From Steroidobacter agaridevorans (GTDB lineage Bacteria; Pseudomonadota; Gammaproteobacteria; Steroidobacterales; Steroidobacteraceae): a stretch of 64,000 nucleotides of DNA. Position 1 is the first letter of the stretch; the number at the start of each line of letters is the position of its first letter. The notes under the pieces were generated by a model that searched no databases, was not told the origin of the DNA, and saw only the letters and a list, made by a program, of their open reading frames with translations. Made by a program: the position numbers and the translations under genes. This document shows positions 9,717 to 18,680 of the stretch, piece after piece. The DNA lies in assembly GCF_009932555.1 (NCBI RefSeq), contig NZ_BLJO01000001.1:1157872-1221871 (forward strand). The letters run 5' to 3'.

Positions 9717-11042
9717 TCAGCGGCTGCGCATGCGAGCCACGACTTCGAGTCGTCGCGGGGCCCGGGCTGGCGGGACCTGGAGCGAGGCCGTGAGGTGCTT
9801 GGCGAGCCGCTTGGCCAGGCAGATGAGCGTAAACGTCGGCGTGATCATCACGTCCGACATCAGCGAATGATCGCAGACATACAGATTGCCGATATCGGTC
9901 TGCATGTTCTCATCGACATGCTCTTTGATCCGGATCGTGCCGCCGGGAATGCCCGCCATCAGTTTGGTGCGGAAAATGTTCTTCGCGCCGGCATTCTCCA
10001 AGATCTTTACGGCGATCTGCTCCGCTTCCTGCAGCTTCTGCAGTTCCGCGGGGGGCAATTGCTTGCGGTAGCTGCCATCCTTGCCGACCACGCCGCCCAT
10101 CGAGTCGTAGATCAGGATTCCCATCGACAGAATGTTCGAGAAGGAGAAGAGATAGCGCCACCTTAGATTGGCGAGCATCACGAGCTTGAACAACAGCGAG
10201 CTCATGGCGCCGTCGCCCAGCGAGAAGCCCTTGCCGAGCTCGATGTCCTGATTGCCGACGAACGTATCGGTCGCGCCCAGGCCGGGAACGGTGCCGCAGA
10301 CCATGTACGCCGGTTTACAGAAGAAGCCGCGATCGCCGATGTTTTTGATTCCGCAGTCGATCAGCAGCTTCGGTGTAACCAGCGCACCGGCGCTCAATAC
10401 GATTCGCTTGCCCCGCGCCGTGCAGAGCTTGCTGCGCATGAAGCCTTGCTTATGCTTGTACTCCACGCCAATGGCTCGGCCGCCTTCGACCAGCACTCTG
10501 GTGACGGTCGCCTGCGTGATCAGAGTGGCGCCAAAGTCGATGGCCTCCTCGACATACGTCTTGGCTTTCCAACGAGCGTCGTACGAGTAGCCGCCCGATG
10601 CGCATTTCGATTGATCGACCAGCATCAGGTTCTTCTTGAACTTGTAGCCCAGCTCCGCTGCGCTCTTGCGCAAGACGAGGGATTGCGGCGACAGGAACTG
10701 ATCGGGTAGCTCGGCGATCGGCAGTTCCCTCTTCGCCTCCGCCACCTCAGCCGAAAGATCGATACCGAGGCTCGCGTAGGTTTCTGCGGTCGGCAGCTTG
10801 CAGACGCCGAAGTACAGGCTGGTCGAGCCACCGACCGTGGCCGCCGTCGCCGCTTTCAAATCGTCGCCGACCGAGTATTCCTTCGTGATCGCAGCCATCG
10901 ATCCGAACGACTCGCGCAGCACACTGTCTTGACCCTGCTCGAGGATCAGCACTTTCTTGTTCCGTCGCGTGAGCTCGCGCGCAAGAGTCGCGCCGCAGGT
11001 TCCCGACCCCACGACAATGACGTCATATTCCCGATCGGACAT
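9717..11042 (-). CDS. GMC-type FAD-dependent oxidoreductase (polyketide tailoring)
   Basis: This 441-aa flavoprotein has an N-terminal Rossmann FAD motif (VVGSGTCGATLARELT, then LILEQG) and a GMC-like C-terminal block (DHSLMSDVMITPTFTLICLAKRLAKHL region). GMC enzymes oxidise alcohols to aldehydes or ketones, or act as dehydrogenases/desaturases. At 441 aa it is shorter than many GMC oxidases. The ATG at 11042 is preferred because GGAG lies 7 nt before it; an in-frame TTG at 11054 would place that site inside the gene. It lies 21 nt after the SDR stop in the polyketide operon, so it probably oxidises the released polyketide alcohol or a hydroxyl on the chain. The exact substrate cannot be read from sequence. 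A 7-bp inverted repeat (9709-9725) spans its stop codon. Confidence 0.85.
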   Translation of the reverse strand: MSDREYDVIVVGSGTCGATLARELTRRNKKVLILEQGQDSVLRESFGSMAAITKEYSVGDDLKAATAATVGGSTSLYFGVCKLPTAETYASLGIDLSAEVAEAKRELPIAELPDQFLSPQSLVLRKSAAELGYKFKKNLMLVDQSKCASGGYSYDARWKAKTYVEEAIDFGATLITQATVTRVLVEGGRAIGVEYKHKQGFMRSKLCTARGKRIVLSAGALVTPKLLIDCGIKNIGDRGFFCKPAYMVCGTVPGLGATDTFVGNQDIELGKGFSLGDGAMSSLLFKLVMLANLRWRYLFSFSNILSMGILIYDSMGGVVGKDGSYRKQLPPAELQKLQEAEQIAVKILENAGAKNIFRTKLMAGIPGGTIRIKEHVDENMQTDIGNLYVCDHSLMSDVMITPTFTLICLAKRLAKHLTASLQVPPARAPRRLEVVARMRSR

Positions 11043-11063
11043 GTTCGTCTCCAAAGGCAGGGG

Positions 11064-12017
11064 TTACAGGTCTCGGGCCTTGATCCATGCGACGGTGTCG
11101 CGCAAGGTTTCGGTCAGCGGCCGCGGCTGCCAGCCCAGCTCGGCGCGAATCTTCTCGTCGCAGTACATGTACGGCTGGCCGACGAGCTCGACGGGCATGC
11201 CCGCTTTCTCGGCCAGTTGCTTCGCTTCATCGACGGTCAACGTGCGCTCAGGCAGAACCATCTCCGGTTCGATCTCCTTCAGCGCGGTCATCAGGTCGCG
11301 AACGTTCGTTCCTGTGACTAGATAGCGTCCCGAGGCGCGCTTGCTCTCGAACGCACGAATGTGGGCGTCCGCGACGTCACGCACGTCCACGACCGAGAAC
11401 TGCATCGGCAAGCGGAATGGGACTTGGTTGTTGATGCATGCGCCGACGTTGATCGTGCTCGGCGTATGTTTGTAGAAGTTCGGACCGAGCACCACGCTGG
11501 GACAGAGCGCGACCAGATCCAGGCCCTGCTCCTGAGCGTAGTCCCACGCGGCCTGCTCGCTTTCGAGCTTGGAACGACAGTACGGATCTGCCGGATCGCT
11601 CCAGCTCTGCTCGGTGAGCGGTTGTTCCTGCGTTCCGCCAAATCCGACGGCAGCGATACTGCTGGTGAAGACGACCCGCTCGACGCCGCAAGCACTGGCA
11701 GCCCGCAGTACTGCCTGGCTACCGGCCGTGTTGTTTGCAACGATGCCCTCGCCGAGGCTCTGCTCATCGTAGTTGTAGAGCGCGGCCACTTGGAAAACGC
11801 CGCTGACGCCTTGCATGGCCTTGGCAATGGCCGCCTCGTTCCTGATGTCGGCCTGGTACAGCTCGATCGGGTAGCCCGCGAATATTTCGGCCGACCTCAC
11901 CTCATCGGGATTGCGCACGGTCACGCGAACTTCATAGCCGCGCTCGCTGAGCGCCTTGGCCAAGGTGTTGCCGACATGGCCGTTGCCGCCGGTGACCAGA
12001 ACTTTTTTAGGCTTCAT
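11064..12017 (-). CDS. extended SDR (NAD(P)-dependent epimerase/dihydroflavonol reductase-like)
   Basis: This 317-aa protein has the N-terminal NAD(P) motif VTGGNGHVGNTLAKAL, the active-site strand FTSSIAAVGF and the catalytic YCRSK (YxxxK). That places it in the extended SDR family near dihydroflavonol-4-reductase, cinnamoyl-CoA reductase and 3-beta-hydroxysteroid dehydrogenase enzymes. These reduce or oxidise ketone/alcohol or thioester/aldehyde pairs. Its ATG at 12017 overlaps the end of the large PKS gene by 11 nt, so translation is coupled to the PKS that carries the thioester reductase. An obvious inferred role is further reduction of the aldehyde released by that enzyme, or keto reduction of the chain. 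Confidence 0.88.
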   Translation of the reverse strand: MKPKKVLVTGGNGHVGNTLAKALSERGYEVRVTVRNPDEVRSAEIFAGYPIELYQADIRNEAAIAKAMQGVSGVFQVAALYNYDEQSLGEGIVANNTAGSQAVLRAASACGVERVVFTSSIAAVGFGGTQEQPLTEQSWSDPADPYCRSKLESEQAAWDYAQEQGLDLVALCPSVVLGPNFYKHTPSTINVGACINNQVPFRLPMQFSVVDVRDVADAHIRAFESKRASGRYLVTGTNVRDLMTALKEIEPEMVLPERTLTVDEAKQLAEKAGMPVELVGQPYMYCDEKIRAELGWQPRPLTETLRDTVAWIKARDL

Positions 12018-15000
12018 TGACTTTTCCCAGCAACAATTCTTCCTGAGCGGCGCTCATGCTCACCGCTTTGCCCTTGGCATCCATCTGCGCCCAGCGCCGG
12101 TACTCGGAGACTCTTGCCATGAAGCCGCAGTCTTCCCGGCTCCAGCGGTCGAAATACGAGTCGATCAACTCACCCCACTCGGGCAGCGACAGCTCCAGTG
12201 TCTGCAACGCGCGCCGGAAGTTGTCTTGAGCGAAGGGGAAGATCACGGAGAAGTACGCATCCATCATCTTACGACTGCGCACCGATCCTTCCGCGTCGCG
12301 CAGCACGCACTCCAGCACGAAGCCGTTCACAGGATTGATGGAATGAATGAACCTGACGAAGTCATAGCATCGTGACAGGTAAGCGGCGCGTGTCACCGGA
12401 GTGAATTGCAGCCCGTGGTGCTGAGCACGTCGATACATGTTCGCGAAGCTGTATGGCTTCAGGTGAGTCGCGTGCAGAATGGCATTCCACAACTCTGGCT
12501 GGTCGCCCGTGTTCACGATGAGGCGTCCGGCGAAGTCGACGGGCAGCATGTCGAGCACATCGTTCGATACTTTCTCTCTGCATCCGACCGCCAGCCTCAT
12601 CTGCAGCAGACGATGCACGATGTCATCGGTCTGCCCGAGCCCGGTCCTGGTCGAGCCAGACAGCTCGCCGAATCGATAGATGACATAGGGAACACCGCTC
12701 TCGGCCGCGCGCCTCAGCAGCGCTTCCTGTACCCACTTGGACTGGCCATAGCCGCCGTACACCTGCGCGCCGGCGTCGACGAACTCCTCTTTCTCGAAGA
12801 TCGAGAACTCTTCGCCAATCTTCAGCGCGCAGCCGGCGATGCTGGAGACGAACTGGATCAGTTTCAGCCGGTCACTGCTGGCGAGACGGATGATCTCCTT
12901 CATGCCGAGCGTGGAATCCCGGAAGGTCGCGTAACCTTCGATATGGTTCACACGCGCCGAGGCATGCACGATCTGCTGCGCCTCACGGGAACACAGCGTC
13001 CAATCCTCCGCTGACAATCCGAGTTTTGGTTGCCCGATATCACCGCACACCACGGTGATGCGCGACTCGTCGATCTCCAGCTCGAACTTGTCAGCCTGCT
13101 TCAGAATGCGCTGTCGTCCCTGCTCCTTGGTCGCCGCACGCACCAGGCAATAGGCCGTCACATCTGGATCCGCAGCCAGAAATTCGGCAAGGACATGGAT
13201 GCCAAGAAACCCGGTGGCGCCGGTGAGAAACAATCGTTGCGCCTTTCCTTGATGCACCGGCACGAGCGTCTTCAGATCGCCGATGGCAAGATCGGCATTC
13301 GCATCATGGACGTGCAGAGGCACGTGAGAGGATGCCGGAGCATTGAACACCGCATTTGACGGCTCGACCTTCCTTCTCAGCGGCACGACCGTGTCGTCCT
13401 CATCGACGGTCGATCGCGCGACTGTCAACTTCTCGAAGGCTGAGCCGTATCGCTGAGCCAGCAAGTCCGCGAACGATCGGATGGTCGTGCACTCGAAGAA
13501 TACGATCGGAGAGAACTCTTCGTCGACGCCGAGCTTGATCGACTGGGTGATCTCCGCCATGTCCAACGAGGTGATGCCCGTCTCCATCAGATGACGGCCG
13601 TCGTCGATCTCATCGATGCCGGTGCGCAGTTGATTGGCGATCAGATGCCGGACGAACAGCCGCACCTTGTCGTCGATGCCAAGCTTGAGACTTCCGGCCG
13701 GCGGAGACTCGGCGCCGAAAGAGAAGTGATATTTCTCGGTGCGCTTGATCTTGGCGGCAGGCTCGGCGTCGACAGGCTTCACGGGTGCGTCCGCCTGCTT
13801 TGTGAGCCAGTAGCGTTGGCCTGCAAACGGATACGTAGGCAGCGAGACCTTCCTGCCCACTTGCGCGATGGCCAAGCCCCGCCATTCCGGTATCACACCA
13901 TCGCACCACAGCCGCGCCAGGCGGCGCGGATCGCCACTGCGAGCCAGCAGCTCGATGAACTCCTGCTTCTCTGTGGAATTCAGCAGCCCGGTGACACTGG
14001 CAGCGTTCTTCACTGACCCGCTCATCACTGCATCGTCATGCCGCCCTTGCAGGTAGGCATTGAGCTTGATCGCCAGATCGTGCAGATCGCCGGCGATGAC
14101 GACCAGACGGAAATCGAAGGACTTCCGGCCCACCTGCAACGTATGCGCTACATCGTCAGCGTCGTACCCTTGGCTTTTAGCCAGGAACCCATGCAAGCGC
14201 ACTACTGCTTCGCACAGTTGGTCTTCACTCTCTGCGGAAAGCGGAAAAATCCTGTACCGGCGACCGTCACCCTGATCGAGCCGAGGCGCGTTCTCGTACT
14301 CCTCGAGAACGACGTGAGCGTTGGTCCCACCGGCGCCGATAGCGCTGATGCCGGCGCGTCGCGCGAATCGCTTGCCATCCAGTTCTCTCGGCGCCCACTC
14401 CTCCACCCGCTGCTGGACATAGAAATGCGAGTTGGCGAAGTCGATGCCTTCGTTCAGCTCAGTAGAATGCAGCGAGGGCACCAGCGTGCGATGCTTCATC
14501 TGCAACAGCACCTTCTGCATGCCGACGATGCCGGACGCAGCTTCCAGATGACCGATGTTGGTCTTGATGGAGCCGATGGGACAGCTCTGCTTCGCGACTC
14601 CGTATTCCTGATAGGCGCGAGTGAGTCCTGCGATCTCGATGGCGTCTCCCAAATCCGTTGCTGTCCCGTGCGCCTCGATGTAACCGATGCTGCGCGCATC
14701 GATATCGGCGCGCTGTAGAGCCTTCAGTATCAGCTTGCTCTGCGATTGCGGACCGGGGACGGTGTAGCCGCTGGTACGACCGCTGTGCGTGACGGCGACG
14801 CTCTTGATGACGCCATGAATGTTGTCGCCATCGGCGATCGCCTGATCCAGCCGCTTCAACAGCACCGCTCCGACGCCTTCGCCGGAAACGTAACCGTTCG
14901 CGCCCTTGCCGAACGAGCGACAGACGCCGTCGCGAGAGAACGATCCGCCCGCCGAGTTGAGGTCGAACTTGGCCTGATGCAGATCGAGGTTCACACCGCC

Positions 15001-18000
15001 GACGAGCGCGGCAAAACATTCGCCGCGTCGGATCGCCTCGCAAGCAAGGTGAAGCGCGGTCAAACTCGCGGAGCAAGCAGTGTCGACAGTCAAACTCGGG
15101 CCCGAGAAGTTCATCCAATGCGAGACGCGATTAGCAATGCTCCAGAAGAAGGAGCTTGGATTGACGAGGTTTCCGCCGATGCGCTCCTCGAGCCCGAGTA
15201 ATTGGTACATCGACCACACGGCGCCGACGAACACGCCGACTTCGCGGCTGGTCTCGCGGGTCAATGATTCTGGGTAGTAGCCCGCATCTTCCAGCGTTTC
15301 GTAGGCGACTTCGAGGAACAAGCGTTCCTGCGGATCCAGGACTTCCGCCTCGCGAGCCGAGATGTTGAAGAAGCGAGCATCGAACTTGTCGACGTCCGCG
15401 ATGAATCCGCCCCGATACTTCTCGCCTGAAGTGTTTGGCGAGCGAAGGGCCGAGCGTGCGTCGGAAATGGACTCGATGCAGTCTTTGCCTGCCAGGAGGC
15501 TCTGCCACAGTTCCTGCAAGTTGTTCGCTTGTGGATAGCGGCCCGCCATGCCGATGATGGCGATGTCTTGAGTCGAAACATCATGCGACGGCGCCGGAAC
15601 TGCCGGTTCCACCGGAGTTGCAGCCCCACTGACAATCGGCCCCGCCGCATTGTGATACTGAACGAGCTTGTATCGTCCGTGGATATCGCCCACGGCCTCC
15701 GCGGAATCTTGCGCCGAAGCGAGCTCGGGAATGTTCTTGCGCTGAGCGAACAGATCCACCAGCCGCTCAATGATGGAGTCGACTTGCTCTGTCGCCAGTC
15801 CGACCGGAATCGCCAGGCGAACCAGATCGTTGATCGTCGTGTTCCTCTGCATCCCGGCGTTGTGCGCGCCGCCACGGATGCCGGTGTTGAGGAACATCCA
15901 GGCCAGGAACGACGCGACCGGATGTTTGAAGTCCCGGAACTCCGGCACTTGCTTGACATCGATCAAGATGCAGTGGGCCCCGGCAGGCTGCACGACCGGA
16001 ATGCCCCGCTCCTTCAACGCATCCCAGATCCGTCGCACGGAGTGCTTGCGACGTGAGGTCTGGCTCTCGATGTACTCACGCTTGCGGAGCGCCAGCGCGA
16101 GCTGCTTCCTGTCGACACCGCTCAAGCCGCAGCCCTGCGCGCGGATACGATCCTGCAACTGCTGGAACAACTTCGCATCGTTCACGCCGATCAGGCCGCC
16201 CGTGACACAGAAGTTCTTGCCAAAGCTCAGCAGGACCGCGTCGGCGTATCCCAAAATCTCGCGGATCACACTCCAAACCGTTCGTCCGGCATAACCCGGC
16301 TCATTCTCGATGACGAAATAAGCGTTCTCGATGATCCTCGTGCCATCCAGCACCAGCGGAATGGACGCGTCCTTGAGAAGTTGCTTGACTCGCTTCAGAT
16401 GCTCGACCGAAACAGGATGACCGCCGGCCGCGTTGTCACTGACCTCGATGCAGACATACGCGATCGCTGCCGGATCTCGCACAACTTCCCTTTGCAGCGC
16501 CGCCCAGTCCATATCGCCCTTGTATAAGTGCGACGAATCGAGCCGAAACACCTCCGCGTGCGGCAGCTCTGTCGGCACCAGAGCGTTGTCCATCTGGTGA
16601 AAGATGGTGGTCGGAAACAGCAGGTTTTGCAGAACGACGCCCTTGCGCGGCCAAACGCTGCAGAACACGCTCTCCGCCGTCCGCCCGGACGTGGTCAGGG
16701 CGAAGTGAGCGAACGGGAACAGCTCGGCCAGCGTCGCGCCGAGATCGACGCGTTGATTCAACTGCGCGCTCAGTAGCCTGCGCTGATTGTCGATCGCCGG
16801 CAGGCGCAACTGCGCCCACGAATCCGTCTTCAGGTCGAACTCGACTTGTTGCGGCAGCAGATTGAGCGGGTTGAAACCGCACTGGAGCAGATCGGCGGAT
16901 CGAGCTTCGCCTTCGATGACGAACGCGCCTTCGACAGTGGCGGCAGCGTCGGCGCCCAGCTGATTCTCGGCATCGGACGTCTGCATCTTCATCGGGTCCG
17001 CGATCATCATGATGATATCTAGGACTTCATCGGCGTTCGGCTGGCCCTGCGGCCGGCACAGATAGATGGGCTTGTTCTCGGGCCGGAATTTGTTCTTGAA
17101 CTGCAGATTGCCTTCGTCGTTGAAGATGTTCTGCTTGCGCAGATCGTCCAGGATCTGCTCGACCGCGGCGTCCGGAACGCTCGAGTCTGCGAGCTTGCAG
17201 CCGTAGGTGCCGCCCAGGCTCAACACGTCGCAGCCCTCTGCGACCAGCCGCTCGATGATCTTGACGATCGTGAATTCCAGGCCGCCCAGCGGCATGCTGT
17301 CCGGATAGAACTCCAGATCCATCAAGTAGCCGTTCTGTCCGGTCGCCAACGGCGAGATCAGGATCGCGTTCTGGAGCGCGTCATCCAAATAGCTCACGAA
17401 GATGCGATGCTTTGGATCCAGCGTGCCGGCGAGGATCTCGTCCTTGACGATGTGAATGAGCGGATTGACCATGGTCCGCGCCGCGCACCATTGATCGATG
17501 ACGCGGGCGATGGCGCGAGCCACTTCGTCGTTGGAGCCACAGCGAAACTCTTCGGTGCGGCAGTGGCCGGCCTTCTCGAACTTCGAGACCTGATAGCGCA
17601 GCCGGCGCATCGCTTTTCCGTCGAGCGTGAACTGCTGCAAGCCCAGAACGCGTTGCAGAGCGCCGAACGGTGTCGAGGAGAACGGGACGCCGCAGATCGA
17701 AGGCGTCTCTTCGTCGTACACGATGTTGACGCTGAGCTTCCGGCTGGCGCAGTGCTCGTACAGCTCCTTTGCGAGCGCGGGGAAGTAATCTCTTGGGCCC
17801 GTGTACGTGTAGGCGAGAATGATGTCGTTGCTGCGGCTGTAATGGAAAAAGCCGCGACGCTCGCTGCCGATGAACAAGTTCGGCGCGATGTTCCTCGTGC
17901 CGCGGGACACCGACCCTTCGTTCTTGTACTGCTCGAAGATGCTTCGAACTACCGGCCCGAGCTCGGGATGCGTGTGAGCATCGCTCTCCGGCAAAAGGAT

Positions 18001-18393
18001 GGGCCGCGCCACGGGCCGTACCTGCACTAGTTCTGCAGGTTGTTTCTGCTTTACGACTGGCTCAGAAGCCGCCGCGATAACAGCCGGCGCACGCGCTTCG
18101 ACCGGCTGTTTCAACTGCGAGGACAGCCGCGCGCGCAATGTTTTCTCGTGCCTGGCGACGAAGTACTGCGCCAGGTCGGCGATGTTGAAGTTCTCGAACA
18201 GCAGGGTTTTTGGCAACCGGCCGAAGTCCGCTTCCAGCGCCTTGATGATTTTCAGGACGCGAAACGAATCGATGCCCAGCTCGCCGAACGGCGCTGTCGA
18301 AGGAAAATCCGCGCCCATCGAGCCGATCGCCGCCCGTACCAGCGACTTCAAATAGGACTCGGTCAGCTCAACCAGCTGCTCGTTATCGATCAT
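12007..18393 (-). CDS. trans-AT PKS: ACP - DUF2156-like - PLP beta-eliminating lyase-like - KS - ACP - thioester reductase
   Basis: The protein has 2128 aa. Domains: ACP (GELGIDSF, carrier Ser43); about residues 150-445 resemble the DUF2156/lysyl-phosphatidylglycerol-synthase C-terminal fold (AMRRLRYQVSKFEKAG and PLGGLEFTIVKIIERL motifs); about 505-885 resemble tryptophanase/tyrosine phenol-lyase (LVLDGTRIIENAYF with Asp683, PLP Lys726 in SFGKNF, then GGLIGVND); KS about 940-1380 (DTACSAS Cys1107, EAHGTATDLGD, NIGHLEAASG); trans-AT flanking region ending LPTYPF; ACP (METGITSLD, Ser1609); NAD(P)-dependent thioester reductase about 1715-2090 (LTGATGFLG, Tyr1882/Lys1886 of YGQSK). There is no AT and no thioesterase. 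The TR indicates reductive release as aldehyde or alcohol, so this is probably the last protein of the line although it is transcribed first. The internal lyase didomain is discussed separately. Confidence 0.92.
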   Translation of the reverse strand: MIDNEQLVELTESYLKSLVRAAIGSMGADFPSTAPFGELGIDSFRVLKIIKALEADFGRLPKTLLFENFNIADLAQYFVARHEKTLRARLSSQLKQPVEARAPAVIAAASEPVVKQKQPAELVQVRPVARPILLPESDAHTHPELGPVVRSIFEQYKNEGSVSRGTRNIAPNLFIGSERRGFFHYSRSNDIILAYTYTGPRDYFPALAKELYEHCASRKLSVNIVYDEETPSICGVPFSSTPFGALQRVLGLQQFTLDGKAMRRLRYQVSKFEKAGHCRTEEFRCGSNDEVARAIARVIDQWCAARTMVNPLIHIVKDEILAGTLDPKHRIFVSYLDDALQNAILISPLATGQNGYLMDLEFYPDSMPLGGLEFTIVKIIERLVAEGCDVLSLGGTYGCKLADSSVPDAAVEQILDDLRKQNIFNDEGNLQFKNKFRPENKPIYLCRPQGQPNADEVLDIIMMIADPMKMQTSDAENQLGADAAATVEGAFVIEGEARSADLLQCGFNPLNLLPQQVEFDLKTDSWAQLRLPAIDNQRRLLSAQLNQRVDLGATLAELFPFAHFALTTSGRTAESVFCSVWPRKGVVLQNLLFPTTIFHQMDNALVPTELPHAEVFRLDSSHLYKGDMDWAALQREVVRDPAAIAYVCIEVSDNAAGGHPVSVEHLKRVKQLLKDASIPLVLDGTRIIENAYFVIENEPGYAGRTVWSVIREILGYADAVLLSFGKNFCVTGGLIGVNDAKLFQQLQDRIRAQGCGLSGVDRKQLALALRKREYIESQTSRRKHSVRRIWDALKERGIPVVQPAGAHCILIDVKQVPEFRDFKHPVASFLAWMFLNTGIRGGAHNAGMQRNTTINDLVRLAIPVGLATEQVDSIIERLVDLFAQRKNIPELASAQDSAEAVGDIHGRYKLVQYHNAAGPIVSGAATPVEPAVPAPSHDVSTQDIAIIGMAGRYPQANNLQELWQSLLAGKDCIESISDARSALRSPNTSGEKYRGGFIADVDKFDARFFNISAREAEVLDPQERLFLEVAYETLEDAGYYPESLTRETSREVGVFVGAVWSMYQLLGLEERIGGNLVNPSSFFWSIANRVSHWMNFSGPSLTVDTACSASLTALHLACEAIRRGECFAALVGGVNLDLHQAKFDLNSAGGSFSRDGVCRSFGKGANGYVSGEGVGAVLLKRLDQAIADGDNIHGVIKSVAVTHSGRTSGYTVPGPQSQSKLILKALQRADIDARSIGYIEAHGTATDLGDAIEIAGLTRAYQEYGVAKQSCPIGSIKTNIGHLEAASGIVGMQKVLLQMKHRTLVPSLHSTELNEGIDFANSHFYVQQRVEEWAPRELDGKRFARRAGISAIGAGGTNAHVVLEEYENAPRLDQGDGRRYRIFPLSAESEDQLCEAVVRLHGFLAKSQGYDADDVAHTLQVGRKSFDFRLVVIAGDLHDLAIKLNAYLQGRHDDAVMSGSVKNAASVTGLLNSTEKQEFIELLARSGDPRRLARLWCDGVIPEWRGLAIAQVGRKVSLPTYPFAGQRYWLTKQADAPVKPVDAEPAAKIKRTEKYHFSFGAESPPAGSLKLGIDDKVRLFVRHLIANQLRTGIDEIDDGRHLMETGITSLDMAEITQSIKLGVDEEFSPIVFFECTTIRSFADLLAQRYGSAFEKLTVARSTVDEDDTVVPLRRKVEPSNAVFNAPASSHVPLHVHDANADLAIGDLKTLVPVHQGKAQRLFLTGATGFLGIHVLAEFLAADPDVTAYCLVRAATKEQGRQRILKQADKFELEIDESRITVVCGDIGQPKLGLSAEDWTLCSREAQQIVHASARVNHIEGYATFRDSTLGMKEIIRLASSDRLKLIQFVSSIAGCALKIGEEFSIFEKEEFVDAGAQVYGGYGQSKWVQEALLRRAAESGVPYVIYRFGELSGSTRTGLGQTDDIVHRLLQMRLAVGCREKVSNDVLDMLPVDFAGRLIVNTGDQPELWNAILHATHLKPYSFANMYRRAQHHGLQFTPVTRAAYLSRCYDFVRFIHSINPVNGFVLECVLRDAEGSVRSRKMMDAYFSVIFPFAQDNFRRALQTLELSLPEWGELIDSYFDRWSREDCGFMARVSEYRRWAQMDAKGKAVSMSAAQEELLLGKVNEA
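15739..17946 (-). other. DUF2156-like plus PLP-lyase-like didomain inside the PKS
   Basis: This marks the sub-region of the 2128-aa PKS between its first ACP and its KS. The upstream half (about 17061-17946) looks like a GNAT-fold DUF2156 domain, a family known from aminoacyl-tRNA-dependent transferases. The downstream half (15739-16881) keeps the hallmarks of the aromatic amino-acid beta-lyases: an NxAGGHPVS turn, the Asp that contacts the PLP nitrogen, the Schiff-base Lys, and a C-terminal arm with AGMQRNTTINDLVRLAIP. Beta-lyases cleave the side chain from cysteine, tyrosine or tryptophan. In a PKS the best precedent known to me is the DUF-SH didomain of the leinamycin family, which transfers sulfur from (thio)cysteine. 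Homology to that didomain is an inference that I could not test. Confidence 0.7.
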
Positions 18394-18429
18394 GGGGATG
18401 CTCTCGATGGCCGGGACCGGCCGCCGCGA

Positions 18430-18636
18430 TTACTTCGTGACTTTGGATTCGATCAGGCGCGCGAACGCAATGTCCGCCCTGACCCACTGGATCAGCTCCA
18501 GCTTGTCCGCGCCGATCTGGTCGGCGAGGTCGCCGACATCCAGGGCGCATTGATCGGGCAAGCTCCTCAACAGCCGCAATACACGCCAGTAGTCGTGCTC
18601 CGCGGTCTCGATGTCGTCGTCAAGCTGCATATCCAT
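18430..18636 (-). CDS. small protein of unknown function in PKS operon
   Basis: This 68-aa acidic, probably helical protein has no recognised family; its motif-like segments are DYWRVLRLLRSLPDQ and IGADKLELIQWVRAD. A good GGGGAG ribosome site lies 6 nt before the ATG at 18636, which supports real translation. It lies 36 nt upstream of the 2128-aa PKS start on the same strand. It shows no ACP-type serine motif (no DSL/DSI), so it is unlikely to be a carrier protein. The middle reads a little like a winged-helix fragment (two helices around LADQIGAD), but it is too short to assign a DNA-binding role. Confidence 0.6.
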   Translation of the reverse strand: MDMQLDDDIETAEHDYWRVLRLLRSLPDQCALDVGDLADQIGADKLELIQWVRADIAFARLIESKVTK

Positions 18637-18680
18637 GACGTGCTCCCCAGCTGAGTTCCCTTGCCCGAGTGTGTGAGGCG

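Noticed and set aside
12007..18393. frameshift or mis-assembly joining unrelated genes to explain the PLP-lyase in a PKS
   Set aside because: A single uninterrupted 2128-codon frame runs through all domains with intact catalytic motifs on both sides, so a true multidomain protein is more likely.
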